From the NCBI GenBank assembly GCA_004292985.1, contig RDXT01000853.1:1-10953 (forward strand): 10,953 nucleotides of DNA, written 5' to 3'. How positions within the stretch are numbered: position 1 is the stretch's first letter; every line of letters begins with the position of its first letter. The position numbers and the translations under genes are program-made. Source of the stretch: Bacteroidota bacterium. Lineage in GTDB: Bacteria; Bacteroidota; Bacteroidia; J057. The notes beneath the pieces were generated by a model. It was not told the DNA's origin. It did not search any database and saw nothing but the letters and a program-made list of their open reading frames with translations. Positions 8,186-10,953 of this stretch are shown piece after piece.

Positions 8186-9682
8186 TTATTTCTCGACGCG
8201 CCTGAGTTCGTAAAGCCCCGGTGCGGTAGTCATCTGAATATCAGCCTCCTGGAGGCCTTTGCGGGTGGTGGACTGCCATTCGCTGGTGGGCAAAATCCGC
8301 TCACTTACGCCATGTACCACAATGTCAAAAGGCATTTGAAAGCTTTCCACATCCGTATCCCAGCGATAGGAGAAGGTGAGTTTGCGCCCCTTCTGCGCGA
8401 TGCGGTATTCGAGTACCGGCAAGCGGTTGTGATACAGAAACTGCTCCACCCATCTGCCATAATCCTCACCGAGGCGTAACGTAATAAAAGTAACCAGATC
8501 CACCCGGCTGATGGTGGTATTTTTATACTCGCGGGTCAGGGCTGCGAGGGTTTCGAACCAGCGGATGTCGTTGTTGAGGGCAAAACGGAGGCTGTGCAGC
8601 ATGCCCGCGCCCCGGTAAAAGGGCGAAGTTTGCTGCTGGAGGTAGCGGGTCGCCTGCTGCTTGTCGCCCTGAAGCGATTCGAGAAAGAGCAGTTCGGCAT
8701 ACGCGCAAAAGGCATCGAGTATCTCCTGGTCGCGGGCTTCGGCGGGCCTGATGCTCCGGCCAAACCAGATCGCTGCGATTTCGCGCACCATGCGGGGGTC
8801 TGCGCCTGCGATGAATGAGGCTGTGGAGGGAGTGCCTGTTTGCCGGGCCTGGTCTATGCCTTCGATCCAGACAAAGGGCCGTCCGCCGGAAGGGCAGCTC
8901 CCGAAGCTTTTTTCCAGGCTGCTCAGAATAGGCTTTACCTGCCGCAGGTACTCGCGCGCACTCTGCTCGCGGTAGGTCAGCACATAGTACTGGAGGTCCA
9001 TCTGGCTTTCGGAACTGCGGTATTTTTCACCCAGCCGTATATAGTCGCCGATCTGCACAATGGGCTGCGAAGGAATCACCGGGCCTTGAAAGGCATAGGT
9101 CCAGCGGCGGAACCCGCCGGGCATATCTTCTGACGCACGCAGTACCCCATTGGTAACCACCCGCAATTCCTGCGGATAAATCACCGACATACGGATGCTG
9201 TCTGCCGCATCTGAAGGGTGATCCTTGCTCGGCCACCAGTGTGAGGGCCGCAGACCGGTATGGTAGAGGCTGATTAGAGGCTTGTTAAAGAGATCTGTGC
9301 CAAAAATATAGTCGCGTCCGGGCTTGCCGCCATAGTTGATGTCTATCCGGAAACGCTCTCCCTTGGGCAGCCGCGCCGGAAAGGTGAGCACCAGGGTGTC
9401 CTGGGAACGGCTGAAGGCAACGGCTCGTCCGTTCAGTTGAACCCGCACCACCTGCAGGGAGGAAGAGAGGTCTATGTTCATCTGGCTAAAGGGGCGCACT
9501 ACCCGGAAGTCTATCCGGCTGGTACCCGCAATCCGCTCTGTTTCAGCATTTAACTGAATCTCCAGATCGTAGCTGAGTACATCGTAACAGGTGTAATGGG
9601 TAGAAAGAAGACCCTCCTGCGCATGAAGCAGTGAAGCGCTGAGAAGAAGGTGAAGCAGGGTAAGACAGAAAAGTATCCGCAT
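8186..9682 (-). CDS. Secreted M1-aminopeptidase-fold protein lacking the zinc and catalytic residues (probable pseudopeptidase)
   Basis: A 498-residue protein from the ATG at 9682, chosen because it begins a good signal peptide (MRILFCLTLLHLLLSASLLHAQ) and lies just behind a promoter. The frame stays open upstream to 9877, but that part overlaps the FAD oxidoreductase gene. The N-terminal beta domain (about 28-215) is typical of M1: HYTCYDVLSYDLEIQLN (29-45) and HWWPSKDHPSDAADS (148-162). The catalytic domain keeps the landmarks WFG (306-308), the YAELLFLE helix (328-335), FYRGAGMLHSLR (355-366, with the Tyr that stabilises the transition state) and a helical C-terminal part. Where M1 enzymes have HExxH there is REIAA (300-304). 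The distal Glu of NEGFA is Asp323 in LDAFC, and the GxMEN region reads GTPS (284-287). So zinc binding and peptidase activity are not expected. Family placement is firm; loss of activity is inferred. It is followed by the LURP-one-related gene. Confidence 0.85.
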   Translation of the reverse strand: MRILFCLTLLHLLLSASLLHAQEGLLSTHYTCYDVLSYDLEIQLNAETERIAGTSRIDFRVVRPFSQMNIDLSSSLQVVRVQLNGRAVAFSRSQDTLVLTFPARLPKGERFRIDINYGGKPGRDYIFGTDLFNKPLISLYHTGLRPSHWWPSKDHPSDAADSIRMSVIYPQELRVVTNGVLRASEDMPGGFRRWTYAFQGPVIPSQPIVQIGDYIRLGEKYRSSESQMDLQYYVLTYREQSAREYLRQVKPILSSLEKSFGSCPSGGRPFVWIEGIDQARQTGTPSTASFIAGADPRMVREIAAIWFGRSIRPAEARDQEILDAFCAYAELLFLESLQGDKQQATRYLQQQTSPFYRGAGMLHSLRFALNNDIRWFETLAALTREYKNTTISRVDLVTFITLRLGEDYGRWVEQFLYHNRLPVLEYRIAQKGRKLTFSYRWDTDVESFQMPFDIVVHGVSERILPTSEWQSTTRKGLQEADIQMTTAPGLYELRRVEK

Positions 9683-9704
9683 GTAAGACAGGCAATAGTT
9701 CCCG

Positions 9705-9735
9705 CAAAGGTAAGCGGAAGCAAGATAGTCCGAAA
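9705..9735 (-). promoter_or_regulatory. Promoter of the M1-like/LURP-one-related unit
   Basis: On the minus strand TTTC (complement 9732..9735) is followed after 19 bp by TACCTTTG (complement 9705..9712), a perfect match to the Bacteroidota -7 box TAnnTTTG with a 3-of-4 match to the -33 box TTTG. The -7 box lies 22 bp before the ATG at 9682. The element fills most of the 55-bp gap after the FAD oxidoreductase gene, so the M1-like gene probably starts its own transcript. Confidence 0.55.
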
Positions 9736-9737
9736 GT

Positions 9738-10953
9738 TCAATTTTTTCGCCCGGCCATTTCCATACCTGCGATCCAGCCGCTGGTCCATGCCGCCTGAAA
9801 GTTAAACCCACCTGTAACAGCATCAATATCAAGCACTTCGCCCGCAAAAAAAAGTCCCGGATGCAGCTTGCTCTCAAAGGTTTTCAGGTTTACTTCTTTG
9901 AGGTCTATGCCGCCTGCGGTTACAAATTCATCTTTATAGGTGCTTTTGCCTTCGGCCTGAAACTGTCCTTCGCAGAGCTGGGCCGAGAGGGCGGCGATCC
10001 TTTTTTTATCCAGATCGGCCCAGCGCATTTCTTCCGGAATATCGCTGTATTGGCAGAGCCGCTGCCAGAGGCGCAGGGGCAGGCCAAAACGCGCATGGGT
10101 GCTTACCTGCTTTTTGCCTTCCGAGGCTTTGATGTCGCGCAGGCGGTCTCCGGTTTCTATGAGGCTCGTGTTGCCTAACCAGTTGATTTTCAGGGTAAAA
10201 CGATAGTCCATCGCGTGCAGCTCGCGGGCCCCCCAGGCCGAAATCCGCAGGATTCCCGGACCGCTGAGTCCCCAGTGGGTGATCAGCAGGGGGCCGCTGG
10301 CTTTGAGTTTGGTATCGCCGATCTGCACATGGGCATCGGCCACCGAAAGACCCGAAAGCTCGTGCAGGCGCGGGTCACTGATGTTAAAGGTGAAGAGCGA
10401 AGGCACGGGCGGCACAACCTTGTGGCCCAGTTCCTCTATCATTCGCCATGCGGCCAGGTTGCTGCCTGTGGCCATAAGTACCTGCCGTGCTTCTATGGGA
10501 GCCGCTTCTTCTGTTAAATGAATCTGCCAGCCGCCGGATACCGGATTCAGGCCGGAGACCCGCGCATGGGTTTTTACTTCGACGCCCGCCTGCCGCGCTG
10601 CCTGCCGCAGACAATTGACAATCGTTGCGGAGTCGTCGGTGTCGGGAAACATGCGCCCGTCGGCTTCGGTTTTGAGTACGACTCCCCGCCGCTCAAACCA
10701 CTCGATGGTATCGCGCGGACCAAAACGGGAAAAAGGGCCATTCAGCTCGCGGTGCCCGCGGGGATAAAAGCCAAGCAGCTGGCGCACGTCAAAGCAGGCA
10801 TGGGTCACATTGCAGCGCCCTCCGCCGGAGATACGCACTTTGTTCAGCAACTCCCCTCCGCGCTCCAGCAGGATCACGGGTGTGTCAGGATTCTGCCCGG
10901 CGCAGGTAATCGCTGCAAAAAATCCGGCAGCGCCGCCGCCAATGATGTAGGTA
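9738..10953 (-). CDS. YhiN/HI0933-family NAD(P)/FAD-dependent oxidoreductase (5' end outside the window)
   Basis: There are 404 residues visible, entering from the right edge. The frame begins TYIIGGGAAGFFAAITCAG, so the Rossmann dinucleotide motif GGGAAG is present and only a handful of N-terminal residues are missing. A GTG at 10877 is internal, not the start. Family signatures follow in order: VILLERGGELLNKVRISGGG then RCNVT, where the family conserves SGGGRCN; FYPRG; the ATGS segment with LGHKVVPPVPSLF; the ITHWGLSGPGIL segment (SGPxxL); FVTAGGIDLKEV near the C-terminus; and LFFAGEVLDIDAVTGGFNFQ then AAWTSGWIAG, the FAD-contacting end. Length fits the usual 390-420 residues. Members are cytosolic flavoproteins, some named BaiN or YhiN; the natural substrate is generally not known. 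It stops 55 bp upstream of the M1-like gene, which has its own promoter, so a shared role is not implied. Confidence 0.9.
   Translation of the reverse strand, partial: TYIIGGGAAGFFAAITCAGQNPDTPVILLERGGELLNKVRISGGGRCNVTHACFDVRQLLGFYPRGHRELNGPFSRFGPRDTIEWFERRGVVLKTEADGRMFPDTDDSATIVNCLRQAARQAGVEVKTHARVSGLNPVSGGWQIHLTEEAAPIEARQVLMATGSNLAAWRMIEELGHKVVPPVPSLFTFNISDPRLHELSGLSVADAHVQIGDTKLKASGPLLITHWGLSGPGILRISAWGARELHAMDYRFTLKINWLGNTSLIETGDRLRDIKASEGKKQVSTHARFGLPLRLWQRLCQYSDIPEEMRWADLDKKRIAALSAQLCEGQFQAEGKSTYKDEFVTAGGIDLKEVNLKTFESKLHPGLFFAGEVLDIDAVTGGFNFQAAWTSGWIAGMEMAGRKN

Noticed and set aside
9683..9877. 65-codon N-terminal extension of the M1-like protein
   Set aside because: It would overlap the FAD oxidoreductase gene by 140 bp and put the signal peptide in the middle of the protein. 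The internal ATG at 9682 starts a normal signal peptide just after a promoter.
9738..10877. GTG at 10877 as the start of the FAD oxidoreductase
   Set aside because: The frame continues to the window edge and encodes the GGGAAG nucleotide-binding motif directly upstream, so the true start lies outside the window.

Overview
The window looks like chromosomal DNA of a free-living member of the Bacteroidota with moderate GC, perhaps Saprospiria or Cytophagia-like. Three things point that way. The first complete protein is an M43 (cytophagalysin-type) metalloprotease with FN3 domains and a C-terminal segment resembling the type IX secretion (T9SS) sorting domain. Another gene encodes a LETM1-related protein of a kind found in Bacteroidota. 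Several start codons are preceded by elements resembling the Bacteroidota -7 box (TAnnTTTG) rather than strong Shine-Dalgarno sequences. The genus cannot be fixed from this sequence. No mobile element, CRISPR array, tRNA, rRNA or phage module was seen.

Layout. 1-104 is the N-terminus of a minus-strand membrane protein that leaves the window, possibly a GntP-type permease. 105-288 is a divergent control region with an imperfect 11-bp inverted repeat. 289-2112 is the only plus-strand gene, the secreted M43 protease. It ends tail to tail, 13 bp from a minus-strand hybrid histidine kinase (2126-4633). Upstream of the kinase, only 12 bp away, is the TerB-like/LETM1-like protein (4646-5971), so these two are probably co-transcribed. 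Next come a glycine-zipper protein of unknown function (6029-6706) and a 158-residue helical orphan (6831-7307). They are separated by a clear rho-independent terminator that abuts a candidate promoter.

After an AT-rich 258-bp gap comes a two-gene unit: an M1-aminopeptidase-fold protein (8186-9682) followed 23 bp later by a LURP-one-related beta-barrel protein (7566-8162). It has its own well-placed Bacteroidota-type promoter. The window ends inside a YhiN/HI0933-family FAD oxidoreductase that is complete except for a few N-terminal residues.

No single integrated pathway is evident. The most notable item is the M1-like protein. It keeps the fold signatures of the family but lacks both zinc histidines, the distal zinc glutamate and the GxMEN glutamate, so it appears to be a secreted pseudopeptidase. 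The second point of interest is the TerB/LETM1 protein coupled to a CHASE3-like sensor hybrid kinase with a C-terminal HPt domain and no DNA-binding output. I found no convincing evidence of a defence or otherwise wholly new multi-gene system.
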